Shown here: positions 26,129 to 35,360 of the stretch, piece by piece | Numbering within the stretch: the first letter of the stretch is position 1 | How the letters are laid out: each line of letters begins with the position of its first letter | From: Chloroflexota bacterium | GTDB lineage: Bacteria > Chloroflexota > Anaerolineae > UBA1429 | Length of the DNA stretch: 64,000 nucleotides | NCBI GenBank assembly: GCA_019873625.1 | Contig: JAIOAW010000015.1 | Coordinates: forward strand, 1-64,000 | Direction of reading: 5' to 3' | Program-made: the position numbers and the translations under genes | The notes under the pieces: generated by a model | Databases searched by the model: none | What the model saw: the letters and a program-made list of their open reading frames with translations, nothing else | Told to the model about the DNA's origin: nothing

Positions 26129-27859
26129 CTAGGGGCGAGGGGGTTCCCCAAAACGCTCCATAAGCCAGGCCTGCACGGCCTCTTCCACCGGCCCAGCGAG
26201 GACCTTGCCCGATGGGCCTTGTAGGCCTTTTAACCCGTCGAATTCGCGGTAGGTTACCGGCGCCCCGGCCGCCGTGGCCTGTTCCGCCGCCGCGCGTGCG
26301 CCTTCGGCGGGGGTCCAGGCGTCCTCCGCGGCCTGGATGATGAGCACCGGCCAGCGCGCGGCGGCGAGCGCCGTGCCCAAATCGGCATCGGCCAGGTCGC
26401 GCAGGGCGCGCAGAGAGGCCCGCCGGCGTAAGAGGCTCACCTCGCTTTCGCGCGCAAAGAGCCATTGTTCCCACTGGCGCACGCTCACCTGCAGGTAGGC
26501 CCCCAGCGTCAGCGCATCCCAGGCATAATACGGAGCGAGGGCACGGCGAACCTGGTATTCGGGGAGCGCGGGGAACAATTTGCCCCCCATCACGCCGCCC
26601 AGCACGGCCCCTTGGTAGAGCGCCTCTCCCCGTTCGGCCTGCAGGCCCAAGGCCAAGGCCCCGGCGCGACCGCCGTTCCCCAGGCCGAGGAAGACGATCC
26701 TTTGGCCATCCACCTCGGGACGCTGCCTCAGGGCCTGCGCCGCGAGGAGCGCATCCTCCGCGAGGATGCGCAGGGCATCCCGCTCAAAGGTGCCGCCGCT
26801 GGGGCTTACGCCGCGCTTGTCATAGGTGAACACGGCCCAGCCGGGCAGTTCGATGGCCGCCGTGGGATCATACCGGGCCGAGGCCCCGTCGGCGCTGTGC
26901 ACCACCACGCAGGGGAAAGGCCCTTCCCCTGCCGGCAGGGCCAACATCCCTTGGCGTTCGGCGCCATCCTCCCCCCGAAAGGAGAGCGACACCACCCGCA
27001 AGCCGCTCGGCGCCGTGGGGGTAACCGGCGGAGGTTCGGGCAGTTTGCCCACGCGTTGAATGACGAGCCTCCCGCCCTTGGCCAAGGCGGGGTTAGCCCT
27101 CTCTGCCCATAGGCCAAAGCGATAGTCGGGCACCTCCACGCTGAATAGGACGCGGCTCTTGGGGTGAACCCATAGCGTGAAACGCGGCGTCTCCTCGCCG
27201 GGCATAACGCCCTCCAGCGCCACCGTGCCGATGACGGCGCCCTTTCTTTCGGGCGCGAGCGTCACCGTGATGGGCCGGGAGGCGGGGTAATCCTCCAACA
27301 CGTCCAGCACGTGGAAGGCGATGCTTTCTTGCCCGGAGGCGGCATATTTGATGGCCATCAGGGCATAAGGCAAGGCCGAGGGAGAACTCTCCAGCGGGAG
27401 GTGCGGCGCGGGCGAAATCCCCCGGATGTACACCGGGGCTAGCCAATCCTGGTTGTTGCTGAGGTAATCCGCCGCCCCCTCGCCAACGCGCTCAAAGACC
27501 CAAGCCGAGCGCACCCCAAACGTCGTGCGTTCGAGGTCGTAACGCAGGGCGTTCAGCCCCTGAGAAAGGACCACCGTCCTGCGTTCCACGGCGGGCGCTG
27601 GCTCGAACCAACGCACCTCGCTCGCCACGATCATCTGCTCGCCACTTTCGCTTGCGGTGAGGTGTTCGGCGGCGAGCACCTGGCCATCGAGCGAAATCGT
27701 GTAATTTTGGTCTTCGAGCACCTGCCTGACCGTGGGCGTGGGCGTAGGGGGAGGGGTAGGCGTGGGCGGCGGCAAGGGAGTAGCCTTCTTGCCGCACCCC
27801 AGGAGCAGGGCTGCCACGAGGAACCCCAAGATTGCGCGCCCCCGCCTGCCGGCGACCAT
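26129..27859 (-). CDS. Lipoprotein with an alpha/beta-hydrolase domain that seems to lack catalytic Ser and His
   Basis: MVAGRRGRAILGFLVAALLLGC is a lipoprotein signal (lipidated Cys at 22), followed by a Pro/Thr spacer. Residues about 45-300 are an unrecognised beta-rich domain; residues about 315-576 are an alpha/beta-hydrolase fold of the dienelactone hydrolase/acyl-peptidase type (RQGMLALPAGEGPFPCVVVHSADG, FTYDKRGVSPSGG). At the nucleophile elbow, where the family has Gly-x-Ser-x-Gly, this protein has GLGNGG. The acid site looks normal (IIQAAEDAWTP), but the region where the final His belongs reads FDGLKGLQGP. It follows the AlbA-domain gene by 26 bases on the same strand. Likely a pseudoenzyme. 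Confidence 0.82.
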   Translation of the reverse strand: MVAGRRGRAILGFLVAALLLGCGKKATPLPPPTPTPPPTPTPTVRQVLEDQNYTISLDGQVLAAEHLTASESGEQMIVASEVRWFEPAPAVERRTVVLSQGLNALRYDLERTTFGVRSAWVFERVGEGAADYLSNNQDWLAPVYIRGISPAPHLPLESSPSALPYALMAIKYAASGQESIAFHVLDVLEDYPASRPITVTLAPERKGAVIGTVALEGVMPGEETPRFTLWVHPKSRVLFSVEVPDYRFGLWAERANPALAKGGRLVIQRVGKLPEPPPVTPTAPSGLRVVSLSFRGEDGAERQGMLALPAGEGPFPCVVVHSADGASARYDPTAAIELPGWAVFTYDKRGVSPSGGTFERDALRILAEDALLAAQALRQRPEVDGQRIVFLGLGNGGRAGALALGLQAERGEALYQGAVLGGVMGGKLFPALPEYQVRRALAPYYAWDALTLGAYLQVSVRQWEQWLFARESEVSLLRRRASLRALRDLADADLGTALAAARWPVLIIQAAEDAWTPAEGARAAAEQATAAGAPVTYREFDGLKGLQGPSGKVLAGPVEEAVQAWLMERFGEPPRP

Positions 27860-27885
27860 CCCTTTCTTCTCCTCCAAGCCACCGC

Positions 27886-29259
27886 TCACTTGAGCACGTA
27901 ATACGTGCCGCGCTTGTCGCCGATCTTGAGCAAGATACCCTCTTCCACCAAGTGCCGCAGGTCGAGGCGCAACGTCTCGGGCGAGACGTCTGGGCACAGT
28001 TCGCGGAACTGGCTGTTCGTGATCCGCTCGTTCGTGCTCAAAAACTGCAGAACGCGAATCTGCCGAGGGTTGAGCATATCCCCGTAACGCTGGGCAATCT
28101 GATCCACCGTGCTGTAAAGGGTTACCGTGAAACTGCGCCCCGAATCGCGGAACTCGGGGGGCGGGTGATGGTCTCGGCGCATCGCCTCATACATAATATC
28201 AATGCCTTGGCCGAGTTCCTCGATATACCCCCAGTAATAAAGCCCCCTCACCAGGCGCGGGTTGCGCGAATAGTGCTCATCCAGGATATTCTCCAAGGTG
28301 ATGTGCCCCGGCAGGCCCCCCGGCGAGATGATATCCATATGATCATCGAACAGGCGCACCTCCACCCGTTGGCCCGTGATGCGATAGTCTCGGTGGCAGA
28401 TGGCGTTCACCACGGCCTCGCGCACCGCCTCCGGCGGATAGTCATAATGCTCCTCGCGCGCCAGGCCGTTCGTCGTAGATTCGCCGTGAATCTCGCTAAA
28501 AAGGGCCTCCCAGGTCTTTTCGACCAAACGGGCCGCCGGGCCTACGATCTCCACCCGCCGCGCATACCGCTCGCCGGAGAGGGCCGTCTCGTGCAGGCTC
28601 GTCCCCCGAAAGCGCACCAACACCACGCCCACCTGCGGGAGGTAATGGTGGGGGTTCTTGCCAAAGAGGAGCATCCCCGCCACCGTAGGCGCGCCAGAGG
28701 GCGTGATCGCGCCGGCATCGCGCAAAAGTTCCAGCCGGGTAAAAGCCTCGCCGCGCGGCCCCCGCTTGACGCGGTTGCGCTGGTATTCCTCGATGACGGC
28801 CTCGTCGAAATCATCCAAACTCGCGCCGGCGACGATCTCATCCTCATAGCTCACGCCGGCCTCGCGGCGGGTGATATCCAGCCGATCGGGGCTGACGGGT
28901 ACGTTGATCTTGCCCGATCGCACAAAGGCGCGCTTGCCCTCCACGGTGATCTGATATGGCGTGGGCCGCACGATGATGGTTACCACCTGGCCGCGCGGCG
29001 TCTCTTCCCAGTGCCATTCGGGCAAATCGGCCGCCCGGAATGGCGGTTCGCACATCGCGAGGGCCTTGGCCAAGACGGGATCGAACAGCTCCGCCGCGTT
29101 GGGGTAGACCCGCCCCCGCTCATCCACCCCTACGAGGATGGTGCCCCCTACCCCGTTGGCAAAGGCCGAGAGGAGTTCCGCCAGGGCCTCGGCGTTCGGC
29201 TCCGGCATAAATTCGAGCATGGCACCACGCCCGCGGGCGATCAGCGTGCGGAGGTTCAT
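27886..29259 (-). CDS. AlbA_2/Schlafen-domain ATP-binding transcriptional regulator
   Basis: A 457-residue protein in three parts. An N-terminal AlbA_2 (Slfn) domain spans about residues 10-125 (ALAELLSAFANGVGGTILVGVDERG). The middle has the C-terminal ATPase-like HATPase_c_4 segment with REAVVNAICHRDY and NPRLVRGLYYWGYIEELGQGI. A winged helix-turn-helix ends the protein (NSQFRELCPDVSPETLRLDLRHLVEEGILLKIG). This is the build of COG2865 regulators, which are widespread but of largely unknown target. GAGGAGGT precedes the ATG at 29259. It lies between an NTF2-like gene and the hydrolase lipoprotein on one strand. Confidence 0.88.
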   Translation of the reverse strand: MNLRTLIARGRGAMLEFMPEPNAEALAELLSAFANGVGGTILVGVDERGRVYPNAAELFDPVLAKALAMCEPPFRAADLPEWHWEETPRGQVVTIIVRPTPYQITVEGKRAFVRSGKINVPVSPDRLDITRREAGVSYEDEIVAGASLDDFDEAVIEEYQRNRVKRGPRGEAFTRLELLRDAGAITPSGAPTVAGMLLFGKNPHHYLPQVGVVLVRFRGTSLHETALSGERYARRVEIVGPAARLVEKTWEALFSEIHGESTTNGLAREEHYDYPPEAVREAVVNAICHRDYRITGQRVEVRLFDDHMDIISPGGLPGHITLENILDEHYSRNPRLVRGLYYWGYIEELGQGIDIMYEAMRRDHHPPPEFRDSGRSFTVTLYSTVDQIAQRYGDMLNPRQIRVLQFLSTNERITNSQFRELCPDVSPETLRLDLRHLVEEGILLKIGDKRGTYYVLK

Positions 29260-29278
29260 CGCCCACCTCCTCAACCCC

Positions 29279-29743
29279 TTACAAAAAGATGCCAAAGGGA
29301 TAGCAAACCACCCAATCTTTTCCCTCGCGCCGCACTTCCACGAGCAGGCGGCTTTGCCCACTCGTGCCCCCCATATTCGATTGGAGCGTTACGGCGTACA
29401 CGCGCGACTCTTTGTGCTCGGCGAGTTTGATCATCTGCCCCACGCGCAGGGGGAGTTGCCGCCCCCCGGTGAGGCGGCGCAACTGTTCGATGAACTCGTC
29501 TTTCGTGATGGGGCGACCATAAATATCCGTGAGGTCGCTCTTGGCTGTGAGCCGGTAGACCTCTTCGTAGTTGCCGGCCACAAGGGCCTCGAAATAGGTT
29601 TGCACCGCCTTTTCAGCCGTGGTGCCCACGCGGTCGCGGTAAAAGTCATACACCTGGTAGGCCGCCATCCCGATGACGACAAAGAGGATGAGGGCGGCTA
29701 CCCAACGAATGGTATTGGAAATCCGGCGCCAGTTATCGCGCAT
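29279..29743 (-). CDS. Membrane-anchored NTF2-like protein
   Basis: A 154-residue protein. Residues about 13-33 form one membrane segment (TIRWVAALILFVVIGMAAYQVY). The rest has an NTF2/SnoaL-like order: TAEKAVQTYFEALVAGNYEEVYRLTAKS opening helices, then a curved sheet ending SRLLVEVRREGKDWVV. Such domains bind small ligands or proteins; no catalytic residue is recognised. The chosen ATG gives a clean short N-terminus; TTG at 29761 is also possible. It starts a probable operon with the AlbA-domain regulator, 19 bases on. Confidence 0.78.
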   Translation of the reverse strand: MRDNWRRISNTIRWVAALILFVVIGMAAYQVYDFYRDRVGTTAEKAVQTYFEALVAGNYEEVYRLTAKSDLTDIYGRPITKDEFIEQLRRLTGGRQLPLRVGQMIKLAEHKESRVYAVTLQSNMGGTSGQSRLLVEVRREGKDWVVCYPFGIFL

Positions 29744-29806
29744 ATTCACCCATTCTCGCAACTTTTTTTGGCTTCATCTTCCAGACGACCCACGAATAGT
29801 AAATGT

Positions 29807-29835
29807 ATTATGTAAAATATATTCCGAATGCGAAA
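29807..29835 (-). promoter_or_regulatory. Candidate promoter of the NTF2-like/AlbA/hydrolase operon
   Basis: In an AT-rich gap, minus-strand TTTCGC (29830-29835) and CATAAT (29807-29812) are 17 bases apart. The -10 box is good (five of six), the -35 box poor. Confidence 0.4.
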
Positions 29836-29896
29836 TTTCTGACCCCATACTATATGGAAAGGGGAACCCGAGCAAACCTCCTGGGCGTAAAAACCC

Positions 29897-32638
29897 TTAG
29901 CCCTCCTTTGAACCGCGTTGGGAGCGGCGAGCGGGCGGCTTGGGGGCCGGCTCAGCAGGCGCCTCCTCCGCGCGGCGGCGCGTGCGGCGTTTGGCCGGGG
30001 CAGGCTCAGGCGCCTGAGGAGCGCGCGTTCGTTTCTTGGTGGTTTCGAGGGGCGCCGGTTCCGCCTTGCGCGCGCGGCCCTTTGGGGCGGGGGCCGGCTC
30101 CTTGGCTATGGGAGATGGTGCGGCCTCCTTTTTGCCCGCAGGGGCCTTGCGTCCCCCTTGGGCTGGCGCCGAAGGCCCTGTGGAACGTTCCATCGCCTCT
30201 GCCGCCGCACTCACCACAACCGCCGAGGCGATGCGCTCATCCCCCTCGAGCGGCACCAGGGCACCGCGGCGCGTGCGGGTAACCAACCGCCCCCAACTCG
30301 CCTTGGGCAAGTGCGGAACGGCTTTCACATCGAGCACGTACCCCCGCCCGGCCGTCGTGCTCACGAGGAGGCGCCCCTCCTGCGGGGCCACTCGAGCCGC
30401 CACGAGCGCCCCGGCCGCCTCGCGCTTGCTTGCATCCACCGTAACGCCCCCCTGGCCTCCCCGCCCTTGGGTCGAATATTCCTCCAACGCGGTGCGTTTG
30501 GCGAACCCCCATTCCGTAACGAGGAGAAGGTCCTCGCCGTTTTGCGCGCGCTCCAGGGCCACCAGCCGATCGCCCTCCTGTAGCGCCATCCCGCGCATCC
30601 CCGTGGCCGCTAGCCCTTGCGAGCGCACCTCGCCCTCCGCAAAGCGGATGGCCTTGCCCTCCGCGCTCACCAGGATGAGATCCTCCTCGCCAGAGGTGAT
30701 CACGGCCCCGATGACGCGATCCTCCTCGGCCAGGCCGATGACCGGCACCCCCTCGCGCCCCGCCGAGGAGATTTCTTGCAACGCCACGCGTTTGACCCTC
30801 CCCTGCCTCGTGGCCAGGGCGAGAAACGCGCCCTCGTTGAACCCCTCGCAGTGCAAAGCCGCGACGACCTCTTCCTCTCCTAGCCGCACCAAGTGTTCAA
30901 GCGGCAAGCCCTGGGGCGCATCGGGCAACTGGTGCACCGGCAAGGCGTAGGCTCGGCCGCGATCCGTTACAAAAAGGGCCATCTCACGGGCGTTGGCCGC
31001 ATAGGCCGCCAAGAGCGGTTCGCAGGCCCCTGCCGGCTCCTCCAAAGGGGCCAGGAGATAGGGGGGCACATCGGAGGCGCGCCGCACGGCGCCGCTTGCC
31101 TGAAGGAGCACCCAGGTCTCCTCATCGGGCGTCAGGTCATGGGCGGCCAACTCCGCCGAGGCCTCTCCCTCGACGATGCGTGTGCGCCGCGCGTCCCCAT
31201 AGGCCTGTTTGAGGGCCAAAACCTCCTCTTTGACCACGGCGAGCGCCTTATCTCGATGCGCCAACAGGTCCCTCAGGGCGACGATGTGCGCCTGGAGTTC
31301 CCGATATTCCTCTTCGAGTTTGTGGCGCTCCAGCGCGGCCAGGCGGCGCAGTTGCGTATCGAGGATGGCCTGCGCCTGCACCTCGGTGAACTTGAATTGC
31401 GCCATCAGGTTGCGTTGAGCCGTCTCGGCGGTGCGCGAGCGGCGGATAATGCGAATCACCTCGTCGAGGTGGTCCAGCGCGAGGAGCAGCCCCTCGAGGA
31501 TATGAGAGCGCGCCAAGGCGCGCTCCAGGTCAAACCGCGCTCGCCTTTCCACCACCTGGGCGCGGTGCTCAATGTAGTGGAGCAAGATGCGCTTGAGCGA
31601 GAGCGTGCGCGGCTCGCCCTCTACCAAGGCGAGCATATTCACCCCGAAGGCGGCCTGCATCTGGGTGTATTTCAACAACCCGTTCAGGACGGGCGCCGGC
31701 TCCACGCCGCGTTTGAGTTCGATGACGATGCGCATCCCCACCCGATCCGATTCATCGCGCAAATCGGCGATGCCCTCCAACCGCCCTTCGCGCGCCAAGA
31801 GGGCGATGCGCTCCACGAGGGCGGCCTTGTTGACCTGATAGGGCAGTTCCGAGACGATGATCGCCACCCGCCCCCCGCCGATTTCCTCGACGTGCGCCTG
31901 GGCGCGCATAATAATGCGCCCCTTGCCCGTAGCATAGGCCTGGCGGATGCCTTCCGTGCCCAAGATGGTGCCCCCCGTGGGGAAATCGGGCCCGCGGATG
32001 AAGCGCATCAGGTCATCCAAGGTAACATCTTCGGCCTGGTGGTAATGATCAATGAGATAGGCGATGGCCTCGGCCACCTCGCCCAGGTTATGCGGTGGGA
32101 TGTTCGTCGCCATCCCTACGGCGATGCCCCCGACGCCGTTCACCAAGAGGTTGGGCAGTTTGGCGGGGAGCACGGTCGGCTCTTTGAGCGATCCGTCAAA
32201 GTTATCGGTGAAATCCACCGTGTTCTTGTCGAGGTCGGCGAGCATCTCCTCGCCCAGGCGCGAGAGGCGCGCCTCCGTATAGCGGATGGCCGCCGCGCTA
32301 TCGCCATCCACCGAGCCAAAGTTCCCCTGCCCTTCGACGAGGACGTAGCGCATCGTGAAATCCTGCGCCATGCGCACCATCGCCTCGTACACGGCCGATT
32401 CGCCATGCGGGTGATATTTGCCCAACACTTCTCCCACGATGCGCGCGCTCTTGCGCGTGGGCTGGTTGTGGCGCAAGCCCATATCGTGCATCGCATAGAG
32501 GATGCGCCGCTGGACCGGCTTGAGGCCGTCGCGCACATCGGGCAGGGCGCGCGCCGTGATGACGCTCATCGCGTAACTCAGATACGCCGAGCGCATCTTT
32601 TCTTCGATATCTACGCGCTCCACCAAACCAACTTCCAT
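29897..32638 (-). CDS. gyrA: DNA gyrase subunit A with a long basic C-terminal tail
   Basis: Subunit A of the type II topoisomerase that supercoils DNA with GyrB. The breakage-reunion core opens [32 protein letters not shown] is the quinolone-determining region, and [11 protein letters not shown] holds the active-site Tyr. The C-terminal six-bladed wrapping domain carries a variant GyrA box, QGRGGQG (usual QRRGGKG), which points to gyrase rather than ParC. From about residue 812 the protein adds some 100 residues rich in Lys, Arg, Ala and Pro ([17 protein letters not shown]). Total 913 residues. It is the last gene of the eIF2B-like/cinA/gyrA group, 34 bases after cinA; gyrB is not in the window. 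Confidence 0.95.
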   Translation of the reverse strand: MEVGLVERVDIEEKMRSAYLSYAMSVITARALPDVRDGLKPVQRRILYAMHDMGLRHNQPTRKSARIVGEVLGKYHPHGESAVYEAMVRMAQDFTMRYVLVEGQGNFGSVDGDSAAAIRYTEARLSRLGEEMLADLDKNTVDFTDNFDGSLKEPTVLPAKLPNLLVNGVGGIAVGMATNIPPHNLGEVAEAIAYLIDHYHQAEDVTLDDLMRFIRGPDFPTGGTILGTEGIRQAYATGKGRIIMRAQAHVEEIGGGRVAIIVSELPYQVNKAALVERIALLAREGRLEGIADLRDESDRVGMRIVIELKRGVEPAPVLNGLLKYTQMQAAFGVNMLALVEGEPRTLSLKRILLHYIEHRAQVVERRARFDLERALARSHILEGLLLALDHLDEVIRIIRRSRTAETAQRNLMAQFKFTEVQAQAILDTQLRRLAALERHKLEEEYRELQAHIVALRDLLAHRDKALAVVKEEVLALKQAYGDARRTRIVEGEASAELAAHDLTPDEETWVLLQASGAVRRASDVPPYLLAPLEEPAGACEPLLAAYAANAREMALFVTDRGRAYALPVHQLPDAPQGLPLEHLVRLGEEEVVAALHCEGFNEGAFLALATRQGRVKRVALQEISSAGREGVPVIGLAEEDRVIGAVITSGEEDLILVSAEGKAIRFAEGEVRSQGLAATGMRGMALQEGDRLVALERAQNGEDLLLVTEWGFAKRTALEEYSTQGRGGQGGVTVDASKREAAGALVAARVAPQEGRLLVSTTAGRGYVLDVKAVPHLPKASWGRLVTRTRRGALVPLEGDERIASAVVVSAAAEAMERSTGPSAPAQGGRKAPAGKKEAAPSPIAKEPAPAPKGRARKAEPAPLETTKKRTRAPQAPEPAPAKRRTRRRAEEAPAEPAPKPPARRSQRGSKEG

Positions 32639-32672
32639 CTCGCCTCCGCTCTTTTCTCGGCGGCCAAGGCCA

Positions 32673-33506
32673 TTATGGGCCGCCGGCAGGCACTTCCAAC
32701 CAAGCGTTCAGGCCGGCGCGATCCAAAGAGGCGCTTAGGTCTTCCCAGGCTGAGCGCACCAGGGCCTCGGCCCGAGCAGGCGTCTCGCCCCGCGCCGAAA
32801 GGGTGATCGTAAAGCGCCCATAAGATTCGCCAAAGGCGCGGGCGCGCGACTTGATGTACACCTCGGGGTGCGCCTCCGCCGCGCGCTTGAGGAGCGGCGC
32901 CAGCACCGATTCGTCATTGCAGGCCGCCACGGCCGTCCACTCGACAAAGGCGCCCTGGCCGAGCCATTCGGCTAACCAAGGGAGCAACGCCTCTTGGAAG
33001 ATGTTTTTCAACTCCGCCGGCACCCCCGGCAAACAGACGACGGCCTGCCCCACCAACTGGCACAGGACGCCCGGCGCCGCCCCCACCGCGTTGAAGAGCG
33101 GCTCACAGCCGGCGGGGAGGCGGGCCATCTTGATGCGCTGGGGGGTCATCTCCGCCGAGGGCACCCGCCCCTCCTGGGCCAAGCGGCGGTACATCTCCGC
33201 CACCCAGGCCAGGGCTTGAGTATGCTCTTGGAGAGACACCCCCAGGGCTTGCGCCACAGCCTCCAACGTCAGGTCATCGGCCGTCGGCCCCAAGCCCCCC
33301 GTGAGGATGATAAGGCGGTTCCCCCGGCGCAAGGCGAGGCGCAGGGCCTCCGCAATGGCCGGGCAATCATCGCGCACCTGCGTCACCTGGCGCACCACGG
33401 CCCCCAACGCCGTCAACTGGGCGCAGAGCCAGTGGCTGTTCGTATCGAGCACATCCCCTTGGAGGATTTCGTTGCCCACGACGATGATCTCGACGGTGGC
33501 CGCCAT
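32673..33506 (-). CDS. CinA-family molybdopterin-binding-domain protein (N-terminal domain only)
   Basis: A 277-residue COG1058 protein. [23 protein letters not shown] and the signature [20 protein letters not shown] define the MoCF-like domain of CinA, which in characterised homologues is an ADP-ribose or NAD-related pyrophosphatase. The C-terminal nicotinamide mononucleotide amidohydrolase domain of full-length CinA is absent, and there is no remnant of it. It starts 10 bases after the eIF2B-like gene ends and is followed by gyrA, so the three are probably transcribed together. Confidence 0.88.
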   Translation of the reverse strand: MAATVEIIVVGNEILQGDVLDTNSHWLCAQLTALGAVVRQVTQVRDDCPAIAEALRLALRRGNRLIILTGGLGPTADDLTLEAVAQALGVSLQEHTQALAWVAEMYRRLAQEGRVPSAEMTPQRIKMARLPAGCEPLFNAVGAAPGVLCQLVGQAVVCLPGVPAELKNIFQEALLPWLAEWLGQGAFVEWTAVAACNDESVLAPLLKRAAEAHPEVYIKSRARAFGESYGRFTITLSARGETPARAEALVRSAWEDLSASLDRAGLNAWLEVPAGGP

Positions 33507-33516
33507 ATTACCCGCC

Positions 33517-34440
33517 TCACCCCTGGCCCCGCAGGCCAGGGTAAACCTGGATGCTCGCCAAGGCCCGCAAAAGGTCTTCGCGCCCGAGGACGCCCCTTTC
33601 CGAGATGACGAAAGAAATCTCTTCCAGAGGCGTCACATCGAAATAGACGTTGCGCACGGTGATGCGCCGGTCGCTCACGGGCATAATCTCCTCAGGCGGC
33701 CCGGCAGATAGGCGCTGCTCGAGGAGATACCCCTCGGGCAGGAATTTGTTCGTCGTGCAGAGGATGACGCGGGGGATATCCCGCTCGGCGGCGGCGTGCA
33801 CCAAGGCGGCCGTGCCGATCTTGTTCACCACGCCCGTGTTCGAGAGGCTATCGCTCCCCAACACCAGGGCGTTCGCCTCCTCGAGCCAACCAAAGAGGGC
33901 CATATCAATCCCCACCACCACCTCGATGCCCGCCCAGGCCAATTCGCTCGCCAGAGTTTGCCCCTCGTACATTGGGCGCGCCTCGCTGCACAGAACGCGA
34001 AAGGCCACCTTGCGTTCGGCCATCAGCCGGCAGGCGCGCAAGAGCGTGGAACTGCGCGAATAGGTCATCATCACGGGGTACTGCGCCAGGAACTCGGCCG
34101 CCTGGTGGGCCAGTTGCTCCAGAGCATCCTGCATCGCGGTGCGGTAGGCATCGAGGAAGGCCAAGGCCTTCTCGCGCATCTCTTGGGCACCCATCGCCTT
34201 ATGGCAGGCCCAGAGCATATCGTTCACCAAGCGAAAGAGGCTCGCCATAGAGGGCTGAGCGGCCACCAGGTCTCGGCTGAGGCGCACCAACCATTGCCGA
34301 TAACTCACCGCCCCACCGGGGATGGATTCGGCGATCACATCCATCAAGAGTTCGAGCGCCCGTTCGGTGATCTCTTGCGCGCCCGAACGGTTATCTTTGC
34401 GCAATGCGGCGACTTCTGCTTGCCAGTTGATGCGCGGCAT
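33517..34440 (-). CDS. eIF2B alpha/beta/delta-like (translation initiation factor 2B / sugar-phosphate isomerase family)
   Basis: A 307-residue protein of the family that contains MtnA (methylthioribose-phosphate isomerase), ribose-1,5-bisphosphate isomerase and eukaryotic/archaeal eIF2B subunits. The helical N-terminal half is followed by the Rossmann-like half with MTYSRSSTLLRACRLM, VLCSEARPMYEGQTLASELAWAGI, LVLGSDSLSNTGVVNKIGTAALVHAAAERDIP and a Pro/Asp end motif (VYFDVTPLEEISFVISERG). GSDS...NKIGT is the active-site segment. In bacteria, such proteins act on sugar phosphates; the substrate is unclear. It is preceded by a good promoter. Confidence 0.85.
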   Translation of the reverse strand: MPRINWQAEVAALRKDNRSGAQEITERALELLMDVIAESIPGGAVSYRQWLVRLSRDLVAAQPSMASLFRLVNDMLWACHKAMGAQEMREKALAFLDAYRTAMQDALEQLAHQAAEFLAQYPVMMTYSRSSTLLRACRLMAERKVAFRVLCSEARPMYEGQTLASELAWAGIEVVVGIDMALFGWLEEANALVLGSDSLSNTGVVNKIGTAALVHAAAERDIPRVILCTTNKFLPEGYLLEQRLSAGPPEEIMPVSDRRITVRNVYFDVTPLEEISFVISERGVLGREDLLRALASIQVYPGLRGQG

Positions 34441-34484
34441 CGGAGCGCCCCTTTATGGAGGGTTCGGCTTCCCGCCTTGAAGGC

Positions 34485-34513
34485 ATTATACCTGCGCCCC
34501 CAGCCAGCGCCAA
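34485..34513 (-). promoter_or_regulatory. Promoter of the eIF2B-like/cinA/gyrA group
   Basis: On the minus strand TTGGCG (34508-34513) and a perfect TATAAT (34485-34490) are 17 bases apart, between the mutM stop and the next start. Confidence 0.8.
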
Positions 34514-34514
34514 C

Positions 34515-35342
34515 TCATAGGCCGCCGCGCAAGAGCGTGCCCGGCTGGCAGTGGCGGCAAAAGTTCGTGGCGCGCTGCCCCTGTTTGATTTCGGAGATGG
34601 GGCGCCCACAGCGCGGGCAAGGCTGGCCGGCCTTGCCGTGCACCTGGAGAAAATCGCGCACCTTTACATCCGTCACCTCGCCCATACGCTCACGGAGCAC
34701 CGAGATGGCCTCCGAGAGCACCTGGCGCATCGCGCGGTAAAGCGCCCGCTGCTCCTCGGCGGAGAGGCTAGCCCTCTTGCGGAAGGGATAAATGCCCGCG
34801 GCAAAGAGGATTTCATCGGCATAGGCGTTCCCAATGCCCGCTACCAAGGCCCCCCGCGTGAGGATGCCCTTGATCTCCCCCTGAAAAGGGCGCAGGCGTT
34901 CGAGAAAAGATTCCTCCGTCAAGGCCGGGTCCAGCGCATCGGGGCCCATCTCGCTCAAGCCGGGCACCAGGCCGAGGGCATCCGTCAGATAGACCTTGCC
35001 CATAGCGCGCGGGTCGTGATAGCGCAGATCCTCCCCGCCCCGCAGGTGAAAGAGGAGATAATCTCTGGCGCGCACGCGCTCTGGGGTTGGGCAGAGGCGC
35101 AGTTCTCCGGCGAGCATCAGGTTGACGGCCGCCCAAGTGCCGCCGCTCAAGCCGAACAGGAGAAACTTGCCCCGGCGCTCGATGCACTCAAAGGCGCGGC
35201 CCTCGACGAGGTCCTCCGCTGCGCGGGGCACGAGGACGCGCAGCACGATGGGGCGCACCACCTCCAGCCGCTCCACCGTTTGCCCCACCAAACGCCGCCC
35301 CAAAACCTCGCGGATCACCTCCAAATCGGGGAGTTCGGGCAT
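34515..35342 (-). CDS. mutM: Formamidopyrimidine-DNA glycosylase family (MutM/Nei)
   Basis: A bifunctional base-excision glycosylase/lyase for oxidised purines. The N-terminus PELPDLEVIREVLGRRL supplies the catalytic Pro and Glu (usual form PELPEVE). ERRGKFLLF carries the conserved DNA-binding Lys; GIGNAYADEILFAAGIYP is the helix-two-turn-helix; and the C-terminal zinc finger is CPRCGRPI...FCRHC. Length 275 is usual. MutM rather than Nei is likely but not certain because of the PELPD opening. AAAGGAGG precedes the ATG. It follows the exonuclease gene by 18 bases. Confidence 0.92.
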   Translation of the reverse strand: MPELPDLEVIREVLGRRLVGQTVERLEVVRPIVLRVLVPRAAEDLVEGRAFECIERRGKFLLFGLSGGTWAAVNLMLAGELRLCPTPERVRARDYLLFHLRGGEDLRYHDPRAMGKVYLTDALGLVPGLSEMGPDALDPALTEESFLERLRPFQGEIKGILTRGALVAGIGNAYADEILFAAGIYPFRKRASLSAEEQRALYRAMRQVLSEAISVLRERMGEVTDVKVRDFLQVHGKAGQPCPRCGRPISEIKQGQRATNFCRHCQPGTLLRGGL

Positions 35343-35360
35343 TGGGCCTCCTTTTGGGGG

